Positions 52,205-61,276 are shown, counted from the stretch's first letter. The stretch: 64,000 nt of DNA from Paenibacillus xylanexedens (GCF_001908275.1 NZ_CP018620.1:3100001-3164000), one strand, 5' to 3'. Made by a program: numbers and translations. Notes: generated from the letters alone by a model not told the origin.

Positions 52205-53293
52205 ATGATGGAACCCATCTCGTATGCAAACTATTCCTGGTCTTATCAGGGAATCGATGGTGCGGTGTCTTCTCAAGAACTGCGCCAGGCACGTGTGATA
52301 TTACAGAACGAGCTCCAGGAATTGTTGTCCGCTTCCTTGTCGCCGATCGAGTGGTACCAAACGGTAAATGAACTGCATGACCGGATTGCACGGAAAGCAG
52401 TAGAGTTATGCATTCAGGGGATGGTTGAGGAAGGCTTCGGCCAACCTCCCGTCCCCTATGCCTTTATCGTATTTGGCAGTTCCGGCAGGGAAGAAGCAAC
52501 ATTATGGAGTGATCAGGATAATGGCATGATCATTAGCGATACCCCGCACGAAGGTAAAGAGGAATATTTTGCTCAGCTCGGACAGCGAATGACGGATATG
52601 TTGGAAGAGCTTGGTTACGCCAAGTGCGAAGGCAAAGTCATGTGCTCTGAGCCACTCTGGAGAAAAACGCTGGCGTCATGGAAGCAACAATTAGCAGATT
52701 GGAGCTCGGATCTGAATTGGGAGCCCGTTCGTAATCTGATTATTGCTTCAGACATGCGTTTTGTTGCAGGTGAGCAAAGTCTGGCAGAGGAATGGATCAC
52801 GAGTTTTTATGAACAGTTCAGACTGGTTCCTGAACTTTCGGATGCTGTTCTTCGCAATACGGTTAAACATAAAGCTACATTAAATGTACTTGGACGTGTG
52901 GTCACAGAACGATTTGGTGAACATGCAGGTGGATTTGATGTCAAGTATGGTTTGTACATTCCACTGGTGAACAGTGCCCGTTATTTGGCTTTGCAACATG
53001 GGATCAAGGAGTCATCTACGTTAAAAAGAATGGAGAGACTGACTTCACTTGAAGCTGTTCCATTTACATTACTGGATGCATGCCAGCGGGCCTTCTTAGC
53101 TGCTTTGAAATTTCGCAGAAGTACACCGGTTGTCATCCAAGGGGATTTGCAACATAGCAGTGGGTTCCTGGATGAGAAACAGATGAAACAAAAGCAAATT
53201 CATTATGAGCTCAGGGATACGCTCGGGTTGGTACGACGAGTGCATCGTGCTTTGCAAAGACAGTTGCGTTTTGCAGAAAGGAGACGTCCATGA
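52205..53293 (+). CDS. DUF294 nucleotidyltransferase-like protein
   Basis: About 362 residues. The first domain (about 50-190) is DUF294, a polymerase-beta-type nucleotidyltransferase related to GlnD: IVFGSSGREEATLWSDQDNGMI has the Gly-Ser and the two metal-binding Asp residues. The second half (about 215-355) is the helical DUF294_C domain. These proteins often come with CBS or cyclic-nucleotide domains; this one has none, although its N-terminal 50 residues are helical. ATG 52205 follows AAGGAGG by 6 bases. It lies 38 bases after amtB and overlaps the exonuclease gene by 4 bases (ATGA), so the three form one operon. A role in nitrogen signalling is inference from position. Confidence 0.85.
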   Translation: MMEPISYANYSWSYQGIDGAVSSQELRQARVILQNELQELLSASLSPIEWYQTVNELHDRIARKAVELCIQGMVEEGFGQPPVPYAFIVFGSSGREEATLWSDQDNGMIISDTPHEGKEEYFAQLGQRMTDMLEELGYAKCEGKVMCSEPLWRKTLASWKQQLADWSSDLNWEPVRNLIIASDMRFVAGEQSLAEEWITSFYEQFRLVPELSDAVLRNTVKHKATLNVLGRVVTERFGEHAGGFDVKYGLYIPLVNSARYLALQHGIKESSTLKRMERLTSLEAVPFTLLDACQRAFLAALKFRRSTPVVIQGDLQHSSGFLDEKQMKQKQIHYELRDTLGLVRRVHRALQRQLRFAERRRP

Positions 53294-54027
53294 GAGAGCC
53301 GGCAAGGGGCAATACAGGATTCTGGAATTCGCTGCGTCATGGAGGGGTTCCTTCCGCCATCGCTTCCATAATGGGAGCCCCTACGGCGCAACACATGGCG
53401 TTTATCCGTTCGATGATGAGAGAACAGCGCAGACCTGAGGTTCTGCATACACCTCTAAATGAGCTGGACGCAGTTGTATTTGATCTGGAAACGACGGGTT
53501 TTTCGCCCCAGCATGGGGATGAGATTATCTCATTTGGTGCGGTCCGTATACATGGTGGTGTGGTACTGGAAGGAGAACAGTTCTATACGGTGGTGCAGTC
53601 CAAGACTGCGGTTCCGGAACATATTACTGAACTTACAGGTATTACACAGGAGATGACGCTTGACGCACCGACTTTGCTGGAAGGGCTGCATGATTTCATG
53701 TCTTTTGTAGGTGGAAATGTTCTGATTGCACACGCAAGTGCGCATGATCGAGCTTTTCTGAATGCAGCTCTGTGGCGGACTTCAAAGGTAAGGCTGACAC
53801 ATCGTTTAATCGATACGATGATGTTGGCCCGCTGGCTTGAACCGAGCAGGCCGGGATATGGTCTGGATGAATTGCTGGAATCCAGAGGGATTCCGATCTA
53901 TGGACGTCATCATGCACTGGAAGATTCAAAAATGACTGCACAGTTATGGTCCTGTTATCTGGAGGACATGGTGCGTAGAAATGTGGAGACCTTGGGTGAT
54001 TTGTATACCCAGCTAAGTCACGCATAA
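53290..54027 (+). CDS. DnaQ-like 3'-5' exonuclease
   Basis: A 245-residue DEDDh exonuclease similar to the epsilon proofreading domain and to PolC exonuclease. Exo I is VVFDLETTGFSPQHGD, Exo II is LIAHASAHDRAFLNAAL and Exo III is HHALEDSKMTA; about 55 residues precede the domain. In proteobacteria DUF294 and DnaQ-type domains are found together as linked genes or fusions, which explains the pair. Starts at ATG 53290 inside the preceding stop (4-base overlap). Its last 15 bases overlap the end of the convergent JAMM gene. Confidence 0.92.
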   Translation: MREPARGNTGFWNSLRHGGVPSAIASIMGAPTAQHMAFIRSMMREQRRPEVLHTPLNELDAVVFDLETTGFSPQHGDEIISFGAVRIHGGVVLEGEQFYTVVQSKTAVPEHITELTGITQEMTLDAPTLLEGLHDFMSFVGGNVLIAHASAHDRAFLNAALWRTSKVRLTHRLIDTMMLARWLEPSRPGYGLDELLESRGIPIYGRHHALEDSKMTAQLWSCYLEDMVRRNVETLGDLYTQLSHA

Positions 54028-54504
54028 CGGAACGGGAAGCAGATTGTATGAAGGCACAACGTGTTGTGCCGGATCCTGCGATTCCTTCGAAGATTCAATC
54101 AGATAACCGTTCAGATGCATATGAGATCGCGACCCGCTTGTAAGGTCGGGTGAGCCGATGAGGTACATCTGAAGCAAACCGGCGAAGGCCGGAAGAGCTT
54201 GCAAGTCCTCTAAGGAAGGAACAGGCTTGGTCTGGGGATGAGAATGGAAGATACCAATGAGCTTAGGCTCGGAGAATACGCACCGAATCCATTCGGCATC
54301 GTCCAGAGTAAAATGGTGCAGCGGGTCAGGTGCTACGTTACGAATGGGCTGAAACCGACTGATTCGTATACCGCCCGCTGCGGTTTCACCCAGCATAACC
54401 CCGCAGGCTTCTTGCGGCAGCGAAAGGAACATGTGCTTTGACATCTCTTGTTCTACGGAAGAGGGGATGTAGAAGGCGTTTTGCTGCCCGTGAAGTGCTG
54501 CCAT
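54013..54504 (-). CDS. JAMM/Mov34-type metallopeptidase-like protein
   Basis: A 163-residue protein of the JAB/MPN superfamily. The zinc motif is present: Glu in PQEACGVMLGE and LIGIFHSHPQTKPVPSLEDLQAL (His-x-His then Ser and Asp). Bacterial members are desampylase- or RadC/Mec-like enzymes that cut isopeptide or cysteine-carrier bonds; which applies here is not clear as no ThiS/MoaD-like gene is adjacent. ATG 54504 follows GAGGGG. Convergent with and overlapping the exonuclease gene by 15 bases. Confidence 0.87.
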   Translation of the reverse strand: MAALHGQQNAFYIPSSVEQEMSKHMFLSLPQEACGVMLGETAAGGIRISRFQPIRNVAPDPLHHFTLDDAEWIRCVFSEPKLIGIFHSHPQTKPVPSLEDLQALPAFAGLLQMYLIGSPDLTSGSRSHMHLNGYLIESSKESQDPAQHVVPSYNLLPVPLCVT

Positions 54505-54528
54505 TTGTATTCACCCCTCTCTCTTTGG

Positions 54529-54554
54529 CTCCTGCTATGGCAGGAGTTCTTTTT
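54529..54554 (+). terminator. Hairpin with T-run downstream of the amtB operon
   Basis: CTCCTGC / GCAGGAG with a TATG loop, then TTCTTTTT on the plus strand. No plus-strand terminator was seen directly after 54027, so the amtB operon transcript may extend antisense through the JAMM gene to here. Confidence 0.55.
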
Positions 54555-54731
54555 CATTTTATTTTCTGTGATGCGGATTGTAAAATTTTAAAGGAAAAGG
54601 GTACAATAATAAAGAGAACATTTGGGAATCATGTTCTGGTGAACTGTCATAGAGCGTGATAAACACTTAGCATGTGCAGAAATTACGGTTTCAGTTTCAA
54701 ATATGCTAATTATATAAAAGGGTGGCGGGTT

Positions 54732-55283
54732 ATGAAACGAAACATATACATACTCCTTGGTGTTGTCTTGCTGGTTGGTATTGCACTGGCCCAGAATGCG
54801 GGAGACGGCATTGCAGCCGTCTTTAAGCAGGAAGAACCGATGCCTACAGAGACGGGACCACGTGCGGGTCTTCTGGCACCTGCTTTTTCTCTGACAGCAA
54901 TGGATGGAAAGACGTACAGTGTGGGCGGTGCCAAAGATAAGGCCACATTTGTCAGTTTCTGGGCATCCTGGTGTGAGCCGTGTAAGCAGGAAGCTCCGGA
55001 GCTGAACAGAATGGCTGCGAAATACAAGGATAAGCTTGACATGTATGGGGTTAATGTAACGTCATACGATAAACTCAAAGATGCCAAAGTTTTTGTGGAT
55101 GAGTACCAACTGACGTTCCCTATTCCCTTGGATGAGAAGGGGACTGTGTATGCTCAATACAATGGGGTTGCTTTTCCAACGAATGTTCTGATTGACTCCA
55201 GAGGAGTTATCCAGGAGATTGTTCTGGGCATATTACCCGAGAAAGAGTTGGAACGTAAGATTGAAAAGTTAATTGCCAATTAA
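54732..55283 (+). CDS. ResA-like membrane-anchored thioredoxin
   Basis: A 183-residue TlpA/ResA-type thiol-disulfide protein. N-terminal membrane anchor (NIYILLGVVLLVGIALA), then a thioredoxin domain facing outside: AGLLAPAFSLTAMDG, FVSFWASWCEPCKQEAPEL with the CEPC active site, and GVAFPTNVLIDSRG with the cis-proline. ResA reduces apocytochrome c for haem ligation in cytochrome c maturation; other relatives act in sporulation. ATG 54732 follows GGGTGGCGGG. Not linked to ccs genes here. Confidence 0.9.
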   Translation: MKRNIYILLGVVLLVGIALAQNAGDGIAAVFKQEEPMPTETGPRAGLLAPAFSLTAMDGKTYSVGGAKDKATFVSFWASWCEPCKQEAPELNRMAAKYKDKLDMYGVNVTSYDKLKDAKVFVDEYQLTFPIPLDEKGTVYAQYNGVAFPTNVLIDSRGVIQEIVLGILPEKELERKIEKLIAN

Positions 55284-55298
55284 TTTTCTGCAAAGAAA

Positions 55299-55344
55299 GA
55301 AGCCTTTGCATCCATGAATCATGGATACAGAGGCTTCCTTTTTA
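55299..55344. terminator. Bidirectional terminator between the ResA-like gene and cimA
   Basis: GAAGCCT / AGGCTTC outer stem, ATCCATG / CATGGAT inner stem, T-rich on the plus exit. Confidence 0.75.
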
Positions 55345-55365
55345 TTTTCCGGGAAATAAGCGTTA

Positions 55366-56985
55366 TTAGTGGTTGCTTATCCCATGAGCAGGAATAGGGA
55401 GTATGCCCGGCTCATCCTGTAATTTTTCTTGAAGCAAAGCATAGCGGAAACTGTGAACGAGCGCTTCCCAACTTGCTTCAATTACGTTCTCGGATACACC
55501 AACAGTGTTCCATGTGTTTTCCGTATTTTTGGATTCAATCAATACACGAACTTTAGCAGCTGTGGCATCCTTCTCATCCAGAACACGCACTTTGTAGTCC
55601 GACAGATGCATGTTGGCAAGTGAAGGGAAGTATTGCACCAGCGCTTTCCGAAGGGCGTTATCGAGTGCGTTAACCGGACCATTGCCCTCAGCAGCGGTAT
55701 AAGCGCTTGTTCCAGCGATATTCACTTTGACAAAAGCTTCAGAAACAACGGATTTGCCCGCCGTTTTCTCCACAAGCATTTTGAATGATTCAAACGTGAA
55801 CAATTCTTTCATGTCACCGTTCGCTTCACGAATTAACAATTCAAGCGAAGCATCTGCACCTTCGAACTGGTAACCCTGATGTTCCAGGTCTTTGATCTTC
55901 TCAATAATCTGACGTGAATTGGCACTGCTTGGATCGAACTCAAGCCCCAGTTCCTGTGCTTTGGATACAATGTTACTTTGTCCGGCAAGTTCAGAGACCA
56001 GCACACGTTGTTTGTTACCAACCAGTTCAGGCACGATGTGTTCATAGGTACGTGAATCCCGCAGGATGGCAGAGACGTGAATTCCACCTTTGTGAGCAAA
56101 AGCAGCATTGCCGACATAAGGCTGATTAATCGGCATATTCACATTGGCAATCTCACTAACATAACGAGCCACGTTTGTAAGTTGTCTCATGGAATCCTCA
56201 GTAACACATTCATAACCAAGTTTCAGTTGCAGGTTCGGGATAATGGATGCGAGATTGGCGTTACCGCAACGCTCCCCATAACCGTTCATCGTTCCTTGAA
56301 CCTGACGGGCTCCGGCTTGTACAGCGCTGAGTGTGTTGGCCACGGCCAGTTCACAATCATTATGTGTATGGATGCCGAGATGGGCGTGAGGCAGGCTTCT
56401 ATGCAGTGTGGATACGATCTCGTGTACCTCGTTTGGCATCGTCCCGCCATTGGTATCACACATGACGAGCCAGTCCGCGCCAGCCTCGTGAGCCTTGGTC
56501 AAGACCGCTTGAGCATACTCCGGGTTATGTTTGAATCCGTCAAAGAAGTGTTCTGCATCAAAGATTACTTCCATACCATTCTGCTTCAGATAGGCGATGG
56601 AATCATAGATCATGGACAAGTTTTCTTCCAATGTAGTCTGCAAAGCGGTGTGCACATGGAAGTCCCATGATTTACCGACCAGGGTTGCAGCCTGAGCACC
56701 AGATTCGATCATGCGCTTCAGGTTGGCGTCTTCACTAGCAACACTGCCTTTTCGACGGGTACTGCCAAAAGCAACAACCTTTGCGTTCAGGTTTAATTCC
56801 TTGACTCTTTTGAAAAACTCAATGTCCTTGGTATTGCTGCCGGGAATTCCGCCTTCAATATAATGGACACCCAGGTCATCAAGCTTTTTGGCAATTTTGA
56901 GTTTGTCGTCTGCCGATAAGCTGACACCCTCCCCTTGTGTGCCGTCACGTAAAGTCGTATCGAAGATGGAAATGGCCTTTGACAT
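55366..56985 (-). CDS. cimA: (R)-citramalate synthase
   Basis: A 539-residue enzyme that condenses acetyl-CoA with pyruvate to make citramalate, opening the threonine-independent route to isoleucine. N-terminal HMGL-like TIM barrel: FDTTLRDGTQGEGVSLS (metal Asp), GGIPGSNTKDIEFF, the metal pair IHTHNDCELAVAN, and GTMNGYGERCGNANL. C-terminal LeuA dimer/allosteric domain (about 405-525) with EGNGPVNALDNALRKAL. Distinguished from 2-isopropylmalate synthase by its CimA-type N-terminus (TQGEGVSLS where LeuA has E-Q-x-x-G). ATG 56985 follows AAAGGAGG. Monocistronic. Confidence 0.93.
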   Translation of the reverse strand: MSKAISIFDTTLRDGTQGEGVSLSADDKLKIAKKLDDLGVHYIEGGIPGSNTKDIEFFKRVKELNLNAKVVAFGSTRRKGSVASEDANLKRMIESGAQAATLVGKSWDFHVHTALQTTLEENLSMIYDSIAYLKQNGMEVIFDAEHFFDGFKHNPEYAQAVLTKAHEAGADWLVMCDTNGGTMPNEVHEIVSTLHRSLPHAHLGIHTHNDCELAVANTLSAVQAGARQVQGTMNGYGERCGNANLASIIPNLQLKLGYECVTEDSMRQLTNVARYVSEIANVNMPINQPYVGNAAFAHKGGIHVSAILRDSRTYEHIVPELVGNKQRVLVSELAGQSNIVSKAQELGLEFDPSSANSRQIIEKIKDLEHQGYQFEGADASLELLIREANGDMKELFTFESFKMLVEKTAGKSVVSEAFVKVNIAGTSAYTAAEGNGPVNALDNALRKALVQYFPSLANMHLSDYKVRVLDEKDATAAKVRVLIESKNTENTWNTVGVSENVIEASWEALVHSFRYALLQEKLQDEPGILPIPAHGISNH

Positions 56986-57254
56986 GAAGATCCTCCTTTG
57001 AGATAAAGCGCTCTTTTAAAAGTTTGGATTGTAAGTTGGGAAAAGCTGTTAAGTACGTTAGTGGACGAATCCTTCGATTCGGCAACGCTACACTGTGTTA
57101 AACTCCATGCGCTGATTTGTCCTAAAGTCGTCAATTTGTATAATTAATTATTATAGCACCATTATAGCCAAATGCTACATAGAAATCGCAGTTTCATGTA
57201 ACAATTAACGGATTTTAGAGAAAAAAGAAGGATGTTAATCATAATCCGGATGTA
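56986..57254. other. Intergenic region upstream of cimA
   Basis: No gene seen. Contains a small hairpin CGAATCCTTCGATTCG (57065-57080) in the cimA leader and two minus-strand TATAAT sequences (within 57145-57170). No T-box features were found. Confidence 0.4.
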
Positions 57255-57263
57255 TGTTATAAT
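57255..57263 (+). promoter_or_regulatory. Extended -10 promoter of the 35-residue gene
   Basis: TGTTATAAT fits TGNTATAAT; a weak TTAATC lies 17 bases upstream of TATAAT (57258-57263). Confidence 0.45.
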
Positions 57264-57312
57264 CTATTATTGAGTTTTAATTGGAATATATGGAAGAAAA
57301 GGAGGGTTAGCT

Positions 57313-57420
57313 TTGAGTTTTGTATGGGAAAATACGATTATTGCTCTGATCACTTTGATATTTTTTGTGAGTGTTGGATGGTTAATTATTCGGTCTCTGA
57401 TCAGATCTCGCAGAAAATAA
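57313..57420 (+). CDS. Small membrane protein, 35 residues
   Basis: A short gene starting at TTG 57313, 7 bases after AGGAGG. The product has a short acidic N-terminus (SFVWENT), one membrane helix IIALITLIFFVSVGWLII and a strongly basic end RSLIRSRRK, which predicts N-out/C-in orientation. A good ribosome site, an extended -10 upstream and the amphipathic tail make it credible. Family not recognised. It lies 95 bases before dinB on the same strand. Confidence 0.6.
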   Translation: MSFVWENTIIALITLIFFVSVGWLIIRSLIRSRRK

Positions 57421-57515
57421 ATGCTCGTGACTGAATTAACATAACGGGTTTGATATACTATAGAAGAAAGCAAATTACGTTTCATTAATTAGTGTGCATG
57501 AAAGGGCGGGGGTTC

Positions 57516-58820
57516 ATGATGTCTTCAGACGGCAATCCTCCAGCAAATGTGGATCAATATTACCCTGCAGCCGGACGGGTGATTCTGCATGTCGATATGA
57601 ATGCTTTCTACTGCTCTGTACATGAAGCCGAGGAACCAGATTTATATAGAGGAAAAGCAACGGCCGTTGCGGGCAGCAGTGAACTGCGAAAGGGTGTAAT
57701 TGTAACCTGCTCATATGCCGCTCGTAATCGAGGCATCTCAACAGGTATGGTTGTGCACCAAGCCATGAAAAAGTGCCCTGATCTCATTGTGATACGTCCT
57801 GATTTTCATTTATATCGTCAATATTCAAGAGCCTTCATGCAGATTGCGTATAGTTATACGCCTCAACTTGAGGCTACATCCATTGATGAATGTTATCTTG
57901 ATATTACAGGTTCAAGGCAATTCGGGAATCCAATGGAGATTGCGGAGAGCATTCAGCAGAGAATCAAGGATGAATTGGGGCTGCCATGTTCCATTGGCAT
58001 TGCACCCAACAAATTATTGGCGAAGATGGCTTCGGATCTGAAAAAGCCGAACGGTATTTCCATTTTACGCATGAGGGACGTACCCCGGATTCTTTGGCAC
58101 AGACCATGCAACGAGATGTTTGGCATTGGCAAAAAAACGGCTGAAAAGCTGAAAAAATTGGGCATTGAAACGATTGGTCAATTGGCCAAGTCGGATGAGA
58201 GCATGTTGACCGAACTATTTGGAATTAATGGAGCATGGCTCAAAAATTCCGCGAATGGCATTAACCATTCCGCAGTTCACGCGGAACGTGAGGCCAATAA
58301 ATCCATTGGGCATACAACCACTTTACCGGCGGATGTATCGGATATGAATGAGATTCATCGGGTGTTCCTCAATATAAGTGACCAGGTAACCAGAAGATTG
58401 CGCAAGCACGAAATGTTCAGCCAGGGGATTCAGATTACAATCCGCACACCGGATATGAAGACAATCACCCGATCACGTCTAATGGAAGTTCCTACGGAGG
58501 ATGCAACGGTCATATACCGTGAGGCCTGTAAACTATTTGAGAAGCATTGGGGTAGTAGCAAGCCTGTACGCATGCTGGGTGTGACACTTCAAAACCTGAT
58601 TCCAAGAGAGGAATCCGCTGTACAGATGGACTTGTTCGAATATGAGCAGAAGCCCAAGAAGGACAATCTGATTCGGATTATGGATCAGTTACGTGATAAA
58701 TTTGGTGAGAATGCTGTTGTGACCGCCGGCATGCTTGGAGACGATCCTTCTGTGCTGCTTCGTAATCATAAAGTGCGCGGTACTTCCCTGCAAAAAGATA
58801 ACTTGCAAAGTCTTGATTAA
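57516..58820 (+). CDS. dinB: DNA polymerase IV (Y-family)
   Basis: A 434-residue translesion polymerase. Catalytic palm: LHVDMNAFYCSVHEAEEPD (Asp ligands) and TSIDECYLDITGSR with the Asp-Glu pair; GIGKKTAEKLKKLGIETIG is the helix-hairpin-helix thumb; the little-finger domain follows from about 250. QMDLFEYE near 385 matches the beta-clamp-binding motif Q-x-D-L-F, so it is recruited to the replication fork. ATG 57516 after GGGCGGGGG; the next ATG codon is also possible. No LexA box was found upstream. Confidence 0.95.
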   Translation: MMSSDGNPPANVDQYYPAAGRVILHVDMNAFYCSVHEAEEPDLYRGKATAVAGSSELRKGVIVTCSYAARNRGISTGMVVHQAMKKCPDLIVIRPDFHLYRQYSRAFMQIAYSYTPQLEATSIDECYLDITGSRQFGNPMEIAESIQQRIKDELGLPCSIGIAPNKLLAKMASDLKKPNGISILRMRDVPRILWHRPCNEMFGIGKKTAEKLKKLGIETIGQLAKSDESMLTELFGINGAWLKNSANGINHSAVHAEREANKSIGHTTTLPADVSDMNEIHRVFLNISDQVTRRLRKHEMFSQGIQITIRTPDMKTITRSRLMEVPTEDATVIYREACKLFEKHWGSSKPVRMLGVTLQNLIPREESAVQMDLFEYEQKPKKDNLIRIMDQLRDKFGENAVVTAGMLGDDPSVLLRNHKVRGTSLQKDNLQSLD

Positions 58821-58936
58821 ATAAGGGATAATAGAGACTTGTGGTTGCAAAAAGTTTGTAATTATCCTTACTTTGTATTAATATGTTTCTAGATAAAAAC
58901 ACTGTACGTTTTGAATTTTAGGAGGAGAGAATGTAA

Positions 58937-59179
<243 letters not shown>

Positions 59180-59200
59180 GTATTTCTCACATGAACATAG

Positions 59201-59243
59201 AGCACTTTCTTTTGTCTTAACGACAAGGGAAAGTGCTTTTTTT
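59201..59243 (+). terminator. Terminator of fer
   Basis: AGCACTTTC / GAAAGTGCT with inner GTC / GAC pairs, then seven T. Confidence 0.85.
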
Positions 59244-59334
59244 GCATTCATTTAACTGTGATCTGATGACCTGTGGATCAAGGACGAACATTGTCGAACC
59301 CCCTTTTTTCCACCGGGTACTCAAGTCCTATGGA

Positions 59335-59363
59335 TTCAACGCCTGGTTATGCCGATATATAAT
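59335..59363 (+). promoter_or_regulatory. Predicted promoter of the L,D-transpeptidase gene
   Basis: TTCAAC (59335-59340), 17-base spacer, TATAAT (59358-59363), 36 bases before the ATG. Confidence 0.6.
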
Positions 59364-59398
59364 GGTATACGCAAAAAGGCGAACTAGTGGAGGATCGG

Positions 59399-60841
59399 AT
59401 GCAGAATACTCATCTAAGAACATATGTTAAGAAACATCCAGACAATAAAATGGCTTGGTACTTGCTTGGAAAGGAGTACTTGAGCGAAGGACAGGAGGCC
59501 AAAGCCAATTATTGTTTTCAGCAAGCGGGCGAGGTTTACGAGGCATTTGAACGCAGTAAAGCTCCTGCTGACATCTGGGTGGACTATCAGGAGAAATTGG
59601 TGGAGATGTCTGAGCAAAAAGAGAAAAAACAACGTAGACGCAAAATGTGGCTTACGCTGTTAATGCTGCTTGTGCTGGCAGGTCTGCCACCTGCGGACGC
59701 TCCGGGTTTCAGTCGGGAAGCGGCCGACGCACTGTCAGCCGCACTGGAATCCACAGATGACATCGAAGCGCCTGTAGAAGCGGATAAACAGGTTGGAACG
59801 GCATCCATTGCGCCAAGCAATGTGTTCACTGCTGCGGCATTTGGTGGAGGTAATCATGGCGAGGCTGCGCTCGCAGCTGCCTGGTCCGGGTCTGGCCCAA
59901 AAGTAGAGACCTCTGCTGTACTGGGGATGCAAACCTCAGATGACTGGTCTTTATGGAAGAGAAATATGCCTGTGAAATACATAGTACAAACCAATACAAG
60001 CGGGAAATTAACTGCACAGAGTTATGATGCCAAGCAATGTAACTGTGAACCTCCTGAAATTACACCGAAAATCAAAAAGATGGCCTTGGCGTGGACCGCC
60101 AAGCAGGAAGTAGCTGCATCATTATCAAGTGCAATCGTTGCCTATCGCAAAAAAAATGACGCTTGGCCCAAGAATGTAACGCAAATGGCCCAGCCATTTC
60201 CGAACAATATCCTGGGAGAGACTGCGCCAGGGATGACCGAGATGTTTCCGAAGCTGTTAGCTCTGCATCAAGGAAAGGCAAAGGAAGGAAAGAACGATTC
60301 GAGTGGTAAAGAGAATGGTTCAACGACTTCGAATTCGTCTCAAGGCAAAAATGCCGCTTTTGCAGATACGCTGGGAGGTCAGCCTTTTTTGCAGGAACCG
60401 CTGGAGATTGTCATTGATAAGGATAAACATAAACTTGCATTAATCAGTGGGGATACCATTGTTCGTATGTATGATGTGGGACTTGGCGGTGATCGAACAC
60501 CGGAGGGATCATTTGTCATTACAGATAAAGTGGTCAATCCGAATGGACGCTCGAACGGGGAGTTCGGAAGCAGAGGTATGCAACTCTCGAATACAAATTA
60601 TGCCATCCATGGGACCAACGAGCCAGACAGTATCGGACTGGATGAGTCCCTTGGATGTGTGAGAATGCGTACAGGAGATGTAGAAGAGTTATTCGCTCTT
60701 GCTCCGCAAGGCACTCCGGTACGCATTGGAGAAGATGTACTGCCAGATCTGACGCTTGTTCCAGAAGCAAAGCAGCGTTATCAGCATACACTTGTTCCAA
60801 AGCAAAATAATCCGAACAAAACGTATCACTGGCTGAATTGA
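59399..60841 (+). CDS. L,D-transpeptidase (YkuD) with TPR-like N-terminus
   Basis: About 480 residues. The N-terminal 60 residues (KKHPDNKMAWYLLGKEYLSEGQEAKANYCFQQAGEVYEAF, key part MAWYLLGKEYLSEGQ) form a TPR-like repeat in the cytoplasm, followed by a basic patch and one membrane helix (KMWLTLLMLLVLAGL), then a long low-complexity region and the YkuD domain from about 325. The catalytic motif is HGTNEPDSIGLDESLGCVRMRTGD with the active-site Cys. It cross-links peptidoglycan by 3-3 bonds outside the membrane. ATG 59399 lies 5 bases after GGAGG. The fusion of a cytoplasmic TPR to an external YkuD domain is less common but known in Bacillales. Confidence 0.9.
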   Translation: MQNTHLRTYVKKHPDNKMAWYLLGKEYLSEGQEAKANYCFQQAGEVYEAFERSKAPADIWVDYQEKLVEMSEQKEKKQRRRKMWLTLLMLLVLAGLPPADAPGFSREAADALSAALESTDDIEAPVEADKQVGTASIAPSNVFTAAAFGGGNHGEAALAAAWSGSGPKVETSAVLGMQTSDDWSLWKRNMPVKYIVQTNTSGKLTAQSYDAKQCNCEPPEITPKIKKMALAWTAKQEVAASLSSAIVAYRKKNDAWPKNVTQMAQPFPNNILGETAPGMTEMFPKLLALHQGKAKEGKNDSSGKENGSTTSNSSQGKNAAFADTLGGQPFLQEPLEIVIDKDKHKLALISGDTIVRMYDVGLGGDRTPEGSFVITDKVVNPNGRSNGEFGSRGMQLSNTNYAIHGTNEPDSIGLDESLGCVRMRTGDVEELFALAPQGTPVRIGEDVLPDLTLVPEAKQRYQHTLVPKQNNPNKTYHWLN

Positions 60842-60883
60842 TCTGCTTGATATGTAGAATCAGATGGATTCAGCCTGAATCAT

Positions 60884-61021
60884 CTACATGTTGGCAATAA
60901 TGATAAGAGCACCAATGATGATGATCAAGCCGCCTACACTGGCTGCTGTCCATGCAATGGCTTTGCGATTCACTTCTTCTTTCTTTTGCTGTAATGCAGG
61001 TGGTTTACGTTTGGGAGCCAT
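60884..61021 (-). CDS. Small membrane protein, 45 residues
   Basis: Read on the minus strand from ATG 61021, 8 bases after AAGGAGG. The product has a basic N-terminal third (APKRKPPALQQKKEEVNRKA, positions 2-21) and a C-terminal membrane helix (TAASVGGLIIIIGALIIIAN). This is the architecture of small tail-anchored or two-sided membrane peptides in Bacillales. It is convergent to the L,D-transpeptidase gene. Family not recognised. Ribosome site and composition support it as real. Confidence 0.65.
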   Translation of the reverse strand: MAPKRKPPALQQKKEEVNRKAIAWTAASVGGLIIIIGALIIIANM

Positions 61022-61276
61022 GAGTTATTCCTCCTTATTTGGAATAGAACTGGTGTAGAGTAACCATGCTCTCATTGTAAAGAATTCAACTCGTCATTTC
61101 CAGTGGGCGGGTGGATTTCTTGTGAGCATTTTGTATTATTCGATTTGTGCTGTCTATGCGCAAACTACTTTCCTTTTTAATAAGAAACAGATAAACTTGT
61201 GAGTAGAGTGTTTTTTTACATATGAAAAGACGGACAACGGCTTTTTGGCGTACCGGACCAGAACGGAGTGAGTGAT

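Noticed and set aside
57060..57085. T-box leader of cimA
   Set aside because: Only a simple hairpin is present; no T-box sequence, specifier loop or terminator precedes cimA.
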